A DNA stretch of 64,000 bases from contig JAMCRJ010000013.1 of the NCBI GenBank assembly GCA_023381645.1, positions 1 to 64,000 on the forward strand. Direction: 5' to 3'. The notes under the pieces are model-generated. The model did no database searches. It worked only from the letters and a program-made list of their open reading frames with translations, and was not told the DNA's origin. The stretch's first letter is position 1, and each line of letters begins with the position of its first letter. The translations under genes were made by a program, and so were the position numbers. Positions 31,461 to 40,734 of the stretch are shown here, one piece after another. The DNA comes from Gammaproteobacteria bacterium (GTDB taxonomy: Bacteria > Pseudomonadota > Gammaproteobacteria > Acidithiobacillales > Acidithiobacillaceae).

Positions 31461-32447
31461 ATGTCCAAAGAAAACAAAAAACATCATACCCATTGGCAAC
31501 TATTGTTGCAGATCGTCTTTACGGTCGGCATCCTGTTTTGGCTCTTGCACAACACCAACTGGCAGGAACTGGGTCAGCGCTTTGCGGATATGCGCCCGTT
31601 CTGGTTCGTGGCGGCCGTGTTGTCCTACGCCATGAATCTGTCGGTGTCCGCCATACGCTGGCGCGTCATTCTCACGGCAATGGAGCGCTCCGCACCCATG
31701 CTCTGGCTGCTGCGACTGAACTGGGTGGGCGCGTATTTCAATCAGATACTGCCGGGGTCTGTGTCCGGTGACGTGATCCGCGCCTGGTATACCCGCCACC
31801 AGACCCACTCCATGCCGCTGGCGCTGGCCGCGGTATTCGGAGACCGCTTCATAGGGTTGGGGGCGCTGATTGCCATCGCTGCCGCCGCCTTTGTGCTGGG
31901 CGGCGCGCGGGTGGGATTGTTGCCGCAGATGGGTTGGACGATCGGGATTCTGGTCTTCGCCTACGTCCTGATTGTATTTTTGATTCTGAGCCCATTGCTC
32001 AACTTTCTGGAAAAATTTGCGGGTAAACTGGGTGAAAAGCTGCACGACATTCGTCTCGGCATGGGCGCGTTGCTGCGTCATCGCCTGGCCCTCAGCGGCA
32101 CGATTGTGCTCTCCTTTGCGGTGCAATTTTTTTCGATCCTGACTTTCTGGCTGCTCGCCCGTGCCCTGGGTGAAGCCCCCGACGCCGTGGCGGTCTGGGT
32201 GGTCTGGCCAGTGATCAGCCTTTTTCTGGCCTTACCCATCTCTTTTGCGGGCTGGGGGCTGCGTGAGGGGCTGATGGTGTTTTATCTGTCTTACCTGCAC
32301 ATGGGGCATGAACAGGCCCTGGCGCTCTCACTTTTGCTGGGCTTCACCGTCGTGCTGACCAGCTTGCCGGGTGCGTTGCTCTGGATTGGGCTGCATCGCC
32401 ACCATCAGGCTCCGCCAGATTTGAAGATACCGCCCACCTCGCGTTAA
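31461..32447 (+). CDS. Lysylphosphatidylglycerol synthase TM-region/UPF0104 protein
   Basis: 328 residues with about eight membrane helices; NQILPGSVSGDVIRAW and the GWGLREG segment near residue 265 are typical of the AglD/UPF0104 family. Members take part in lipid or glycan transfer or flipping; the catalytic C-terminal domain of MprF is absent. Immediately followed by the tRNA-Thr gene. Confidence 0.8.
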   Translation: MSKENKKHHTHWQLLLQIVFTVGILFWLLHNTNWQELGQRFADMRPFWFVAAVLSYAMNLSVSAIRWRVILTAMERSAPMLWLLRLNWVGAYFNQILPGSVSGDVIRAWYTRHQTHSMPLALAAVFGDRFIGLGALIAIAAAAFVLGGARVGLLPQMGWTIGILVFAYVLIVFLILSPLLNFLEKFAGKLGEKLHDIRLGMGALLRHRLALSGTIVLSFAVQFFSILTFWLLARALGEAPDAVAVWVVWPVISLFLALPISFAGWGLREGLMVFYLSYLHMGHEQALALSLLLGFTVVLTSLPGALLWIGLHRHHQAPPDLKIPPTSR

Positions 32448-32459
32448 ACTGCGCGTCTT

Positions 32460-32535
32460 GCTGGCGTAGCTCAGTCGGTAGAGCTACTGATTTGTAATCA
32501 GTGGGTCAGGGGTTCGATTCCTCTCGCCAGCACCA
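32460..32535 (+). tRNA. tRNA-Thr (anticodon TGT)
   Basis: Acceptor arms GCTGGCG and CGCCAGC pair, D-arm GCTCAGTCGGTAGAGC, anticodon loop TTTGTAA giving TGT, T-arm GGTTCGATTCC, and encoded CCA at 32533-32535. It marks the change from chromosome to mobile DNA, so its 3' end is the likely integration site. Confidence 0.96.
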
Positions 32536-32676
32536 AATAAAACAGGCACTTAGGATTGTTTCATTGGTGCCTATTTTCATGCTGTCTAAGATGTTGTCTA
32601 AGAACGCTGTGTTGTCGAGTCGAGGGCATTGTGGTAGTTTCTTACTTGAAACTCGTTTGATGGGAGTTTTCCAGTC

Positions 32677-33384
32677 ATGCCGCAGCCAGCCAGCAAGTCC
32701 AATGAAATTGTAGACAAGATCAACGGGATGGTTCTGCGTGGTGTGCGTTCCAATGAGCTAGAGATTCAACGTCTGCGTAGAGAGATCGAGAAAGTGCGTC
32801 GAATTGACGCTGCTGAGGGTTTCATGCTGGAAGGGATGCTGGCGGTTTTCCTTCATGATGCGGATGCGGTCAAATCGGCCTACGAGAAGTCTGTTCGGCG
32901 TAGCGGTGGTGATCCATTGATTTTGGAGAATTATGCGCGGTCTCTATTCCTTCTTGGTGATAGTCATAAATCGGTTGAAATTGTTCGTACACTTCCACCC
33001 ACATTACTAACAATGCATCTTGCCCTGCATAATGGGGCGTACCGTACTGCATACGAGAAGAGCGTGGCTTTAGACAAAGCAGAACAGTTGGAGCCACATA
33101 TGCAATTTCTACAGAATAATAAATTGGACGAGGATGTTGTGATAGACGTGGTTGCCTATGCTTCCAAAGCAGTTTGGGATCATGGCGCTTATATCAATGG
33201 TGCGATGGTTAGCCAGATAAACGGCTCAGTTCTGCACAGCCTTTTGCTTTCCCCCACAGAGTCAATAGAAAGCGTGCTGGGCATGGAAAATGAAATTGAC
33301 GAACACTTTGCCGCTCTTGAAGATCGCATACAGCGCAAGGGATTTGCGTTTTCTCTGGAAATCAACGAATCCATTGCGGCATAA
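32677..33384 (+). CDS. Hypothetical protein upstream of a HEPN-like gene
   Basis: 235 residues, helical and TPR-like in style (LEGMLAVFLHDADAVKSAYEKSV). No family recognised. AT-richer than the chromosome. It ends 8 bp before the HEPN-like gene, so the two are probably an operon and may form a toxin-antitoxin-like or defence pair. Confidence 0.62.
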   Translation: MPQPASKSNEIVDKINGMVLRGVRSNELEIQRLRREIEKVRRIDAAEGFMLEGMLAVFLHDADAVKSAYEKSVRRSGGDPLILENYARSLFLLGDSHKSVEIVRTLPPTLLTMHLALHNGAYRTAYEKSVALDKAEQLEPHMQFLQNNKLDEDVVIDVVAYASKAVWDHGAYINGAMVSQINGSVLHSLLLSPTESIESVLGMENEIDEHFAALEDRIQRKGFAFSLEINESIAA

Positions 33385-33392
33385 AATTGTTC

Positions 33393-33758
33393 ATGTCTGT
33401 CACCTACTTTGACTTTATTGAGTTTGCAAAAAATCTGACGCTCGATAGTGAGTTGAGTAGGAGATCGGCCATCTCCAGAAGCTACTACGGCTGCTATCAT
33501 GCTGCTGTAGTATTCTGTCGGTTCAAAGATGTTTCTGTAATGCCATCAGGTGAAAAAGGTGGTGTTCATCAAAAATTAATTGCTGCATTACAAGCCAATA
33601 CCAACGAAAAGATAAGGGTCGCCGGGGATCAGCTTCATAGGATGAAACTCAAAAGGAATCGCGCTGATTATGAACTGGAAGTTACGGTTGGAGAAAGAGA
33701 AGCAACCAAGGTTATTGCTGCGTGCGAGAGTTTGGTGAATAAATTTATTTCGATTTGA
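33393..33758 (+). CDS. HEPN-like domain protein
   Basis: 121 residues, all-helical. The segment SRRSAISRSYYGCYHAA has the Rx6H arrangement and the SYY(A/G)xYHAA pattern of HEPN domains, many of which are RNases in toxin or defence systems. ATG 33393 chosen over TTG 33387. No clear ribosome site, suggesting coupling to the upstream gene. Confidence 0.6.
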   Translation: MSVTYFDFIEFAKNLTLDSELSRRSAISRSYYGCYHAAVVFCRFKDVSVMPSGEKGGVHQKLIAALQANTNEKIRVAGDQLHRMKLKRNRADYELEVTVGEREATKVIAACESLVNKFISI

Positions 33759-33917
33759 AATGATAAGTCCTATTTCGGATAAAGCTGATGTTTTGCTTGT
33801 CATGTGCACGTCAATCAAACCGTTCTGACTTCTGTATCCAATGCCAGCGTATTGATTGTGCATAAGTAGTGAATAAGCGATAAGTAGCAAGCGGGCCATC
33901 GTAGAAGCTGCTTGATT

Positions 33918-34763
33918 TCATTGAATATGGCACAAACTTAACGCCTCTTTAATGTCGTCAGCACGTAAAAAGTCAATAAGCGCCATTTTCTTTCCAATAC
34001 CGTTCAGTGATGTTCCAAAAACGACCCCCCTATATGAATCTGGGTCAATCCAAAATCTATCATGAAGTTCATCATTAACCATCTCGTGTATATTTATGTT
34101 CATACCATTTAGGCAAGATAATATCTGATTCCTGCTTCGCTTGTGTTTTCCGTCCGTGATTATGTATATATTTTGAAGCTTGCTCGATACTGTCGTCATT
34201 AAGGTTTTAAGTATCCCTAAAGTGTCGCTGTCTGAATTGCTATAAAAATAAGGGTCAATAATTACCAGTCTATCGCAACCGTCTAATTTTGTTAAATGTC
34301 CAGTGATTAGGTTCATCACATCATCTATGTTCTTGCGGCTTGACATTATGCCCTCATTTGAGATTGAGAAGGTTAATAGAGACGATAATCCTTTGTCCTT
34401 GATGTAGTCCAAAAATAGGGATCTAAATCTCCATACCGGGTCAGGTATGGTAAATAATTCAAAATCAGAATAAATTCCAGCGCTATTTGCTGCGCTGGAA
34501 AAATCATCAAAGGTTTTATCCTTTGTCTTTGGTAAAATAGAGCAAAAAGTTTCATAGCCCCTTTTTTTTAATTTATTCATGAGGTTCTGCGTTTTTTCTG
34601 CTGCTTCTATATCTGTTGGTGTTTTCTTGTGCTTTATTTGCCCCTCAAGAATAATCCGATTCTCGATAAGTCGTGCCAATTCGCGGTCAATTTCTTTTAT
34701 GGATAAAGAGACGTCTATTTTTTGTTCTCCAGGCTGATGTTCTTTCTGTTCATTTTCGCTCAT
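33918..34763 (-). CDS. Hypothetical protein with PLD-like C-terminus
   Basis: 281 residues. N-terminal coiled coil (residues about 20-70), then a C-terminal region with VIIDPYFYSNSDSDTL and ELHDRFWIDPDSYRGVVFGTSLNG, resembling the PLD-like/MIT_C fold seen in some defence proteins; the second HxK motif is degenerate. AT-rich, unlike neighbours. ATG 34763 with AGGAGA. Confidence 0.5.
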   Translation of the reverse strand: MSENEQKEHQPGEQKIDVSLSIKEIDRELARLIENRIILEGQIKHKKTPTDIEAAEKTQNLMNKLKKRGYETFCSILPKTKDKTFDDFSSAANSAGIYSDFELFTIPDPVWRFRSLFLDYIKDKGLSSLLTFSISNEGIMSSRKNIDDVMNLITGHLTKLDGCDRLVIIDPYFYSNSDSDTLGILKTLMTTVSSKLQNIYIITDGKHKRSRNQILSCLNGMNINIHEMVNDELHDRFWIDPDSYRGVVFGTSLNGIGKKMALIDFLRADDIKEALSLCHIQ

Positions 34764-34824
34764 GTGAAATTCTCCTGTAAGGCGATAACAAAAATCAGCA
34801 AATCAGCAGTTTATAAGGGCGTAA

Positions 34825-35946
34825 TCATGTCGTTTCTTTTCTCGATAAACTCCGCGTTTTTGGCACCTGATGCGCCTTGATATATTTCTCTGTTTGCGCT
34901 TGCGTCTTGTGGCCGAGAAACATCTGAATCTCGCGCAAGTGTCCGGCCATGTCCGCCATATCCGTTGCGGCTTTCGCCCGGATGTCGTGAAAATGGAAAT
35001 CCTCGATCCCGGACTTCGGCACCCATCGTTTGATGATGGATTCCATGCCGGACTCCGTGTACCGCTGGCCTCGCCGATTGCAGATGATGGTTTCCACAGG
35101 CTTCGGCGGCAGCCGCGAAAAGCGGGGATGGGTAATGTGTTCCCGCTGCCACGCCCAGGCTTCCACCAGCATATCCCGGAGGTCCGCGCCAATCTCCATG
35201 GCGAGTTTTTGCCCCGTCTTTTTCTGCTCGATCAGCAGGTATGACGGGGCTGCCGCCTGCAAGGCCGCAGGAGAATCGGTTTCGGCGGGTGCGTTCCCGG
35301 CCAGCCAGGAGGGCAGGGGGCCGTCTATGTCCGCCCAACGCATCTTGAGCACGTCCGACAGGCGCTGGCCGGTGAAGTAGGAGAGTTGCATCGCAAAACG
35401 CAACATCGGCGGCACGACTTCCAGGATGGTGGCAAACTCCGCATCGGTGATATAGCGGGTCCGGGCCTTGACCTTGTTGCGCTCGACACCACGGCAAGGA
35501 TTGGTGGTCGCCAACCCCCATCGCAGTGCCTTGGTATAGACGTGCGAGAGCAGGGCGATTTCCCGATTGGCCGATACGGGCGCCTCGGCCCCACGTTGGT
35601 CCAGATACCGCGCCACATGGACCGGGGTGATCGTCTCCGGTCTCAGCTTCCCAAAGACCTCATCCAGCAGTTCCAGTTGCTTTTGCTGATCCTTGCGTGT
35701 TTTCTCGGCCTTCTCCGGCAAGACTTCCCGGCCATAGCGCTCAAAAAGGTCATGCAGGGTGATGATCTTCTGGGGCTTCAAGTCCTCGGCCTGCACCGCT
35801 CCCGCTTCCAGGAGGCCCCAGGTCTTTTTCGCTTCGCCTTCGTCTTGTCCCAGGCCGATCCATTTGTTCTTGCGCACATACCAATACTGGCCGTGCTTGA
35901 AGTACATCCGGGGCGGTAGGCGGCGCTCTTTCCTAGGCGGGGCCAT
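34825..35946 (-). CDS. int: Tyrosine integrase of the element
   Basis: 373 residues. SAM-like N-terminal core-binding domain (about residues 60-160), then catalytic residues: Arg in TGQRLSDVLKMRW, Lys in QKKTGQKLAMEI, HxxR in FHDIRAKA, His in FLGHKTQAQTEKYI with Tyr nucleophile. It would recombine the element at the tRNA-Thr. It reads toward the tRNA. ATG 35946 with GGAGAG; TTG 35949 directly before. Confidence 0.9.
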   Translation of the reverse strand: MAPPRKERRLPPRMYFKHGQYWYVRKNKWIGLGQDEGEAKKTWGLLEAGAVQAEDLKPQKIITLHDLFERYGREVLPEKAEKTRKDQQKQLELLDEVFGKLRPETITPVHVARYLDQRGAEAPVSANREIALLSHVYTKALRWGLATTNPCRGVERNKVKARTRYITDAEFATILEVVPPMLRFAMQLSYFTGQRLSDVLKMRWADIDGPLPSWLAGNAPAETDSPAALQAAAPSYLLIEQKKTGQKLAMEIGADLRDMLVEAWAWQREHITHPRFSRLPPKPVETIICNRRGQRYTESGMESIIKRWVPKSGIEDFHFHDIRAKAATDMADMAGHLREIQMFLGHKTQAQTEKYIKAHQVPKTRSLSRKETT

Positions 35947-35994
35947 CAACTCTCCAGAACGAGAGCGCTTCGCTGAATAGAGCCGCCTCGCGGC

Positions 35995-37149
35995 TTAGGA
36001 GCGCACAAAGGCGGGCACCGTCCCCGGCTTGGGCTTTTCCTCGCCAATGTATATCGACCCCAAACCGTTCCGCTCGAAAGCATCCCAGATCATCATGAGA
36101 CATTCTTCCCAATTCTTGCCGTTCATGTCTGGCGTGACGTACAGCCAATCCCTCGCGCCGTTGGACAGCACCCACCCGCGCATCATGCCACCCTCCACCT
36201 TGCTCAAGCGGAACGGTCCCTTGGTCCGGTTCAGAAAATCATCGACCGCCCGTTGCTTGGCGATCCATCCACCCTGGTATTGGGCCTGCCTTAAAAAGTC
36301 CAGTTGGCCGACCACAAAAGGATCGTAGCCATCCTGAAACGGGTTGGCTCCAGGGGTGAGGTTCCCTTTGCAGGATGCAACCCCTTGAGGCTTCCCATTC
36401 TCTGGCTCCGCGATCTTGCGTGATGGCGCGATCACTTCCTGCAAATGCTTCTGAACCGCCTGTATCGCTTCCGCGGTCCAGTTGCCTTCCACGCTGCCCA
36501 TGACCACTAGAAAATCCCAATCCCAATTCTCGTCGCTGCCCCGGTAATGAAAACGATCCGCTCGCCGTTGCGCGTCAAAGCGCAATTCTTCCCGGCGCGA
36601 CTCGGGCATCCGGTCGTAAAAGAGTTCGTCATGGACCTTGAGCCATTCCACCACATGCAACTCCGCCACCGGGTAATCATCCACCAGCCCAGGAAACCAG
36701 TGCCCGCTTACCCCATATTCCTTGCGGAGCAGGTCATTCATCGCGTCCAGTTGCAAGTCGATATGCTCGTCGATGATCGCCCGGATCGGGAAGGCAATGG
36801 GTACCGCGACCAGTCGGCGCTCTCCGGCCACCGACTGACGACTCTGGAGGGTAACGACCTTGGACGGCACCGTGATTTCTTCCTGGGCCAAGGGCACCCG
36901 TTGCGCCAAGTCATAACACAAGTCCCAATACTGGCGACCGGCCATGTTGCGCACCCACATCTGCTTTTCCTTCTGATCCCTGGGCGTGACGCGCTCCGTG
37001 TACTCGCTCAGGGCTTTCAGGAGCTTTTCGGCCTCGCCCTCGCGCATGGCGGTCAACAAGAGTTCGCGCAAACGATCCCGGAACTGCTCTTTGCCCTCGG
37101 TGAATACGGCGTAGGAGAGGTCGGCTATCTTTTGGGTGGATACGGTCAT
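35995..37149 (-). CDS. Hypothetical protein
   Basis: 384 residues; I do not recognise a family. Mixed alpha/beta, with a conserved-looking DFLVVMGSVEGNW and C-terminal WLYVTPDMNGKNWEECLMM. It carries a short low-complexity stretch (residues about 255-270, GVASCKGNLTPG) encoded by the dispersed GC-rich repeat of this element (36364-36387). ATG 37149 with GGAG. Confidence 0.65.
   Translation of the reverse strand: MTVSTQKIADLSYAVFTEGKEQFRDRLRELLLTAMREGEAEKLLKALSEYTERVTPRDQKEKQMWVRNMAGRQYWDLCYDLAQRVPLAQEEITVPSKVVTLQSRQSVAGERRLVAVPIAFPIRAIIDEHIDLQLDAMNDLLRKEYGVSGHWFPGLVDDYPVAELHVVEWLKVHDELFYDRMPESRREELRFDAQRRADRFHYRGSDENWDWDFLVVMGSVEGNWTAEAIQAVQKHLQEVIAPSRKIAEPENGKPQGVASCKGNLTPGANPFQDGYDPFVVGQLDFLRQAQYQGGWIAKQRAVDDFLNRTKGPFRLSKVEGGMMRGWVLSNGARDWLYVTPDMNGKNWEECLMMIWDAFERNGLGSIYIGEEKPKPGTVPAFVRS
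36364..36387. repeat. In-frame dispersed mini-repeat
   Basis: Copy of the CCCTTGCAGGRTGCAACCCC-type unit inside a coding sequence. Confidence 0.5.
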
Positions 37150-37194
37150 GGGTACTCCAATTCGTTCATTTGAGTTACAGGGTGCTTCAATAAT

Positions 37195-38184
37195 TTAGTG
37201 TATAACTTCTGGTGGCCCATCAGCAGGCCCACTCCAGACCACCGTGAAACCGAAATCTACCAACACTCGCTTGAGCTTATCCGTGATTTGTGCGCGCGTC
37301 TCGATGGCTTCCTCATAGTTCATGCTGCAAAGCAGGTTTTTGTGTTGATGCCTGGGCTGGAGATAGACCTGGATCATGCTGGCTGGTCCAAACTCCAGGA
37401 TAACTCTACAGTCCTTTGCGGCAAGGTGCTCATCCTCAAGCCGCTTTTTTGCCGTTTCCGCAATCGAAAAGGCCATTTCCAGCAAAGGGTCTTCCATGGA
37501 TTCGGGTTCGTCGTTGACCTGTTCCAGAAAGAATTGCAGGGGACCACAGGCGTCGAGTGCTTCTAGCGGCCAGCCCAGGGCTTCGGCCTGGGCCTGGATG
37601 AGCAATTCCGGGTTGGGCCAGTGGAGCCTGCTTTGCTCAGGAAACTCCAACCGGCCCACCAACAGGTACATGGTAGGTGTCGTCACATGGCCGTAGTTCC
37701 AAGGGTAGGGGTCGGTGGCTCCGGGCGTGTTCAGCGTCCAAAGCTGCAATGGGCTGGTATCTCGCAAATGGTAAATGGACTGTGGTCTCTGGACCCAGTG
37801 GATTTTGCCGCGCGGAGGGATGATGCCCTGCGTCTTCAGAACCTGAGAAAGGGCCTTGCGGTCAGCCCCTCGGCACTCCCCAGACCAGGGCGCCAGAAAG
37901 GGAACGGCAATCAGGAGGCTACGGTAGTCATTTTTATAGGCTTTCGCGCAAGCCATGTCGGTTGCCCGATCCCAATAGTATTGCCAAAGATCGGTCAGGC
38001 CCTCGGCGCGGAGGGTTTCCAGCACGGCATGAAAGGCTTCGTCGTCACGTTCGTACAGGATGCTATAGAGTGAGGTCAGCAATTGCGACATCTCTGGACC
38101 ATGTTGCAGCGGTTTACCAATCGCATGCGCGAGGGGCATCACTTCTCCCAGAAGAGCCTCTATTCTGGCGTTACGTTTTCTCAT
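37195..38184 (-). CDS. Hypothetical protein
   Basis: 329 residues with no family I recognise. Contains PLQLWTLNTPGATDPYPWNYGHVTTP and an acidic helical C-terminal third. ATG 38184. Follows the frameshifted rnhA in the same direction. Confidence 0.62.
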   Translation of the reverse strand: MRKRNARIEALLGEVMPLAHAIGKPLQHGPEMSQLLTSLYSILYERDDEAFHAVLETLRAEGLTDLWQYYWDRATDMACAKAYKNDYRSLLIAVPFLAPWSGECRGADRKALSQVLKTQGIIPPRGKIHWVQRPQSIYHLRDTSPLQLWTLNTPGATDPYPWNYGHVTTPTMYLLVGRLEFPEQSRLHWPNPELLIQAQAEALGWPLEALDACGPLQFFLEQVNDEPESMEDPLLEMAFSIAETAKKRLEDEHLAAKDCRVILEFGPASMIQVYLQPRHQHKNLLCSMNYEEAIETRAQITDKLKRVLVDFGFTVVWSGPADGPPEVIH

Positions 38185-38259
38185 GATGGTTCCGAATCCA
38201 CGGTTTTAGGTGTGCTGCGGGCTCCAGCGGTGGAGTAGGGGGCATGCTGAATCTAGCCT

Positions 38260-38701
38260 TCATCCCAAGGTCAACCCACGGTTGGCGAGCTGGTCAGCCG
38301 TCTCGTTTTCCGGATGGCCATTGTGCCCACGCACCCACTCTAACTTGACCTTGCGGGCTTGATACTCCCGGCGCAGCCGTTGCCAGAGTTCCTGGTTCAG
38401 TACCGGCGATCCAGAAGCGGTTTTCCAGCCCTTCTTGATCCAGCCGGGAAGCCATTCACCCAAACCCTTCAGGGTGTATTGGCTATCCGAGCAAAGAATC
38501 ACTTCCCCCCCCTTGGGGAATCCGGCGCAAGGACTCGATGGCCGCCGTCAGTTCGGCAATGTTGTTGGTGCCCCGCTTCTGAATAAAGCCGCAATGTTCC
38601 GTGCGGCCCCCATCCGGCGACTCAATCACCGCTCCCCAGGCACAGGGGCCGGGATTAGTCGGGCCACAGGAGTCATCACACCAGATTTTCCAACTGCTCA
38701 C
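38260..38701 (-). pseudogene. rnhA: Ribonuclease HI, frameshifted
   Basis: Two overlapping frames together give a full RNase HI. The first (start 38701) has the Asp-containing WCDDSCGPTNPGPCAWG and [16 protein letters not shown]. The second has [24 protein letters not shown] and [19 protein letters not shown]. They are joined at a run of 8 C on the plus strand (38505-38512); 7 would restore [14 protein letters not shown]. All four catalytic acidic residues survive. Either a sequencing error, a true indel, or slippage expression. Confidence 0.75.
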
Positions 38702-38752
38702 GAGATCTCTCCTTTGCTTCTGTAGCGCAGTGTCCGAGTATAACGCAGTCGG

Positions 38753-39018
38753 TCACGGTGTCCCCAGCAGCGGTAGCCCCAATTCTTGCAGAAAAGCATT
38801 ATGGCGCTGGGTGGCCTCGGCAATCTTGGCATTCAAGGTGGTCAGCTCTGCGTGAACCGCCTGCAGGTCGATCTCTTCTTCAGTCTGGGCCGTGCTGACA
38901 TACCGGGAGATGTTGAGGTTGTAGCCGTTCTCCTCGATCTCGGCCATGGGCACCCGGCGCGAGTAGCGCTCTTCTTCCCGGCGAAACTGGTAGGTGTCGA
39001 TGATGTTGCGGCGCGGCT
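38753..39018 (-). pseudogene. hsdM: C-terminal remnant of type I restriction methylase HsdM
   Basis: About 88 codons: NIIDTYQFRREEERYSRRV followed by MAEIEENGYNLNISRYVST and EEIDLQAVHAEL, the C-terminal signature of type I M subunits. The rest of the gene is missing; the 5' end is joined directly to the IS110-family remnant near 39018. Confidence 0.8.
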
Positions 39019-39771
39019 CCGAAGCGCCTCAAGTCGCCGATCTCGGCCACGATCGTGGTGGCCGTCAGCAGGTTCACTCCGCGCAAGGCCATCAGCCCTT
39101 CGATCACCGGACCGAACACCGATTCGGTTGCCGCGCCCTCTATGTGTTTGTCGAGCGCTTCGACGCGCTTGGTCATCGCCTTGACCGTATCCACATATTC
39201 CTGGAACACGATCTGCTGCACCGGATGGTCGAACCTCACCGCTTCCATCCAGCGATAGTGCGCCTGCGTCCAGTTGCTCTTGCCGTCATAGCGCTTGCCA
39301 TGCCGCAGCAGAAACGCCAGCAAGCGCTGCTTGGCTTGTCGCTGCAAATGCTTGATGTCTTCGCGCGCACGCGTCAGATCGCGCAGCGCTTCCTGCGCGC
39401 CATCCGGCACCCATACCGCCGTCAGTTCTTCCGCCCGCCCGATGCAGCCTTGCCAACATCAAGCTGTCGCGCCGGTCGGTCTTGACCCGATCACCCGCTT
39501 TCTTCGGAATCAGCGTCGGTGCCACCACCTGGCAATCCCAACCGAGATCGGTCAATTGTCGGTGGATGCCATACCCGCATGGCCCCGCTTCATAGCAGAA
39601 AGATAAATCCGCGCCGCCTTTCCTGATCTGCTTGACCAGCTTATCAATCGCCTCTGGCGTATTGGCTATCTCACCGAGGTAGCGCACCTCGCCGCCTTTT
39701 GCTTCTGCCACCGATACCGCTATCGTTTCTTTGTGTACATCTAGCCCGATGTATTTACTAAACTCGTTCAT
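39018..39771 (-). pseudogene. IS110-family transposase, frameshifted and truncated
   Basis: First frame MNEFSKYIGLDVHKETIAVS, with YEAGPCGYGIHRQL and DRVKTDRRDSLMLARLHRAG, is the RuvC-like DEDD domain. A frameshift near 39431-39440 (GGC/GCG repeat) shifts reading to VPDGAQEALRDLTRARED, and the protein stops in EIGDLRRF, before the rest of the IS116/IS110/IS902 domain. So it is inactive by both frameshift and truncation. Confidence 0.85.
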
Positions 39772-39856
39772 GACCTACCCCCTCAATTTCGGCTCTGAGC
39801 CTGTGGTTTTACGGAACCCCAAGCTTAACCCCCGTCGCTTGAGGTGCGGTAGGTCA
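39018..39856 (-). mobile_element. IS110-family insertion sequence, partial
   Basis: Contains a transposase gene and a short inverted repeat outside its start: TGACCTACC (39771-39779) and GGTAGGTCA (39848-39856). Only the end beside attC is intact; the other end is lost at the hsdM junction. Confidence 0.7.
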
Positions 39857-39865
39857 ATACATGAT

Positions 39866-39932
39866 GTCTAACCGGCGCACAATATGCCGCAAAGCGGAAC
39901 GTAGGGCGTCCGTATTGAGCGCAGGGTTGGGC
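39866..39932 (-). other. attC: Integron attC site (cassette B)
   Basis: 67 bp just after the PIN gene stop. On the minus strand it begins GCCCAAC (RYYYAAC) and ends GTTAGAC (GTTRRRY), and the two halves pair as an imperfect palindrome (CAATACGG against the CAATATGCC arm). This is the layout of a cassette recombination site. The IS110-type end lies a few bases beyond it. Confidence 0.78.
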
Positions 39933-39933
39933 G

Positions 39934-40365
39934 TCATTGTGGCAACATCCCTACTCGATGCCGTAAACAAACATCGTGAAAATCTCGCACGTTGTAACTG
40001 GCAAGATAGTGGATATGTGTATCAGGATTATCAAGGACCACTCGTAATAAGCAATCAGTAAGACTTAGGGGACGATTACTGCGCAAGGATGAATTAAAAG
40101 AATGTTCCAGTGCGGCCTTGCGATATGGAGCGTCGTCGAGGAAGCTTACTCGTGACGATTTTAATAGGCGCTCGAATTTTTCTAGGGCCAGGCGATTCTT
40201 GGCGAACCTTGAACACATGGTTTCATAGGTGATTGGCCAAGGAATTACAGATGTCATAGATTGAATTTGCTCTGCGAGGATGCTGACTGCCTCGCGATCA
40301 TTTGGTCGATCTCTTGGATCGAAGATGGCATACCACACGCCGGTATCAACGAGTACGTTTGCCAA
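39934..40365 (-). CDS. PIN-domain protein (VapC-like ribonuclease toxin)
   Basis: 143 residues with PIN-domain acidic residues: VDTGVWYAIFD at the N-terminus, E in ITYETM, and SLTDCLL near residue 105. PIN toxins cut RNA. TTG start at 40365 follows directly after the upstream stop (TAG), with GAGGAAG upstream. Lies in a two-gene cassette. Confidence 0.75.
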   Translation of the reverse strand: MANVLVDTGVWYAIFDPRDRPNDREAVSILAEQIQSMTSVIPWPITYETMCSRFAKNRLALEKFERLLKSSRVSFLDDAPYRKAALEHSFNSSLRSNRPLSLTDCLLRVVLDNPDTHIHYLASYNVRDFHDVCLRHRVGMLPQ

Positions 40366-40698
40366 CTACACTTCCTCCTCATCGGCTGCGCCAGTACCAT
40401 TCGGTGAATATCCCGTCCACGGTGCTTCTCGTCTTCCACCGAAGATAAACGCACCCTTATTCTTGTTTGTCTCAGCCTCGCGGAAAATAACGTAGATCCG
40501 CGTTCGCTTATCAACTGTGATCGCTTTCTTTAGGTCGTCTGTGAGTTGCTTCTTTACGGAGCCACTATGTTCGTAATTTAAGAACGCGACGGAATCACCA
40601 CACTCCTTTGCGCCATGAGTATCGAGCCACGTATACAGTGACTCGTAATCGCCTTGAACGCCAAGATCGTATGAAATCCAAATTGCAGTTTTTGCCAT
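40366..40698 (-). CDS. Small partner of the PIN gene
   Basis: 110 residues, starting MAKTAIWISYDLGVQGDYESL; no firm family, faintly like SinR-type small proteins. Ends in AADEEEV. AAGGA precedes ATG 40698. Position before the PIN gene with zero spacing suggests an antitoxin, but it lacks a recognisable DNA-binding motif. Confidence 0.6.
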   Translation of the reverse strand: MAKTAIWISYDLGVQGDYESLYTWLDTHGAKECGDSVAFLNYEHSGSVKKQLTDDLKKAITVDKRTRIYVIFREAETNKNKGAFIFGGRREAPWTGYSPNGTGAADEEEV

Positions 40699-40734
40699 GT
40701 TGCGATCCTTGGTAGAAAGGTGTGTATCTATGAC

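Noticed and set aside
32536..32580. Second attachment repeat near the tRNA
   Set aside because: I looked for another copy of the tRNA 3' sequence across the window and saw none; attR is probably beyond 64000.
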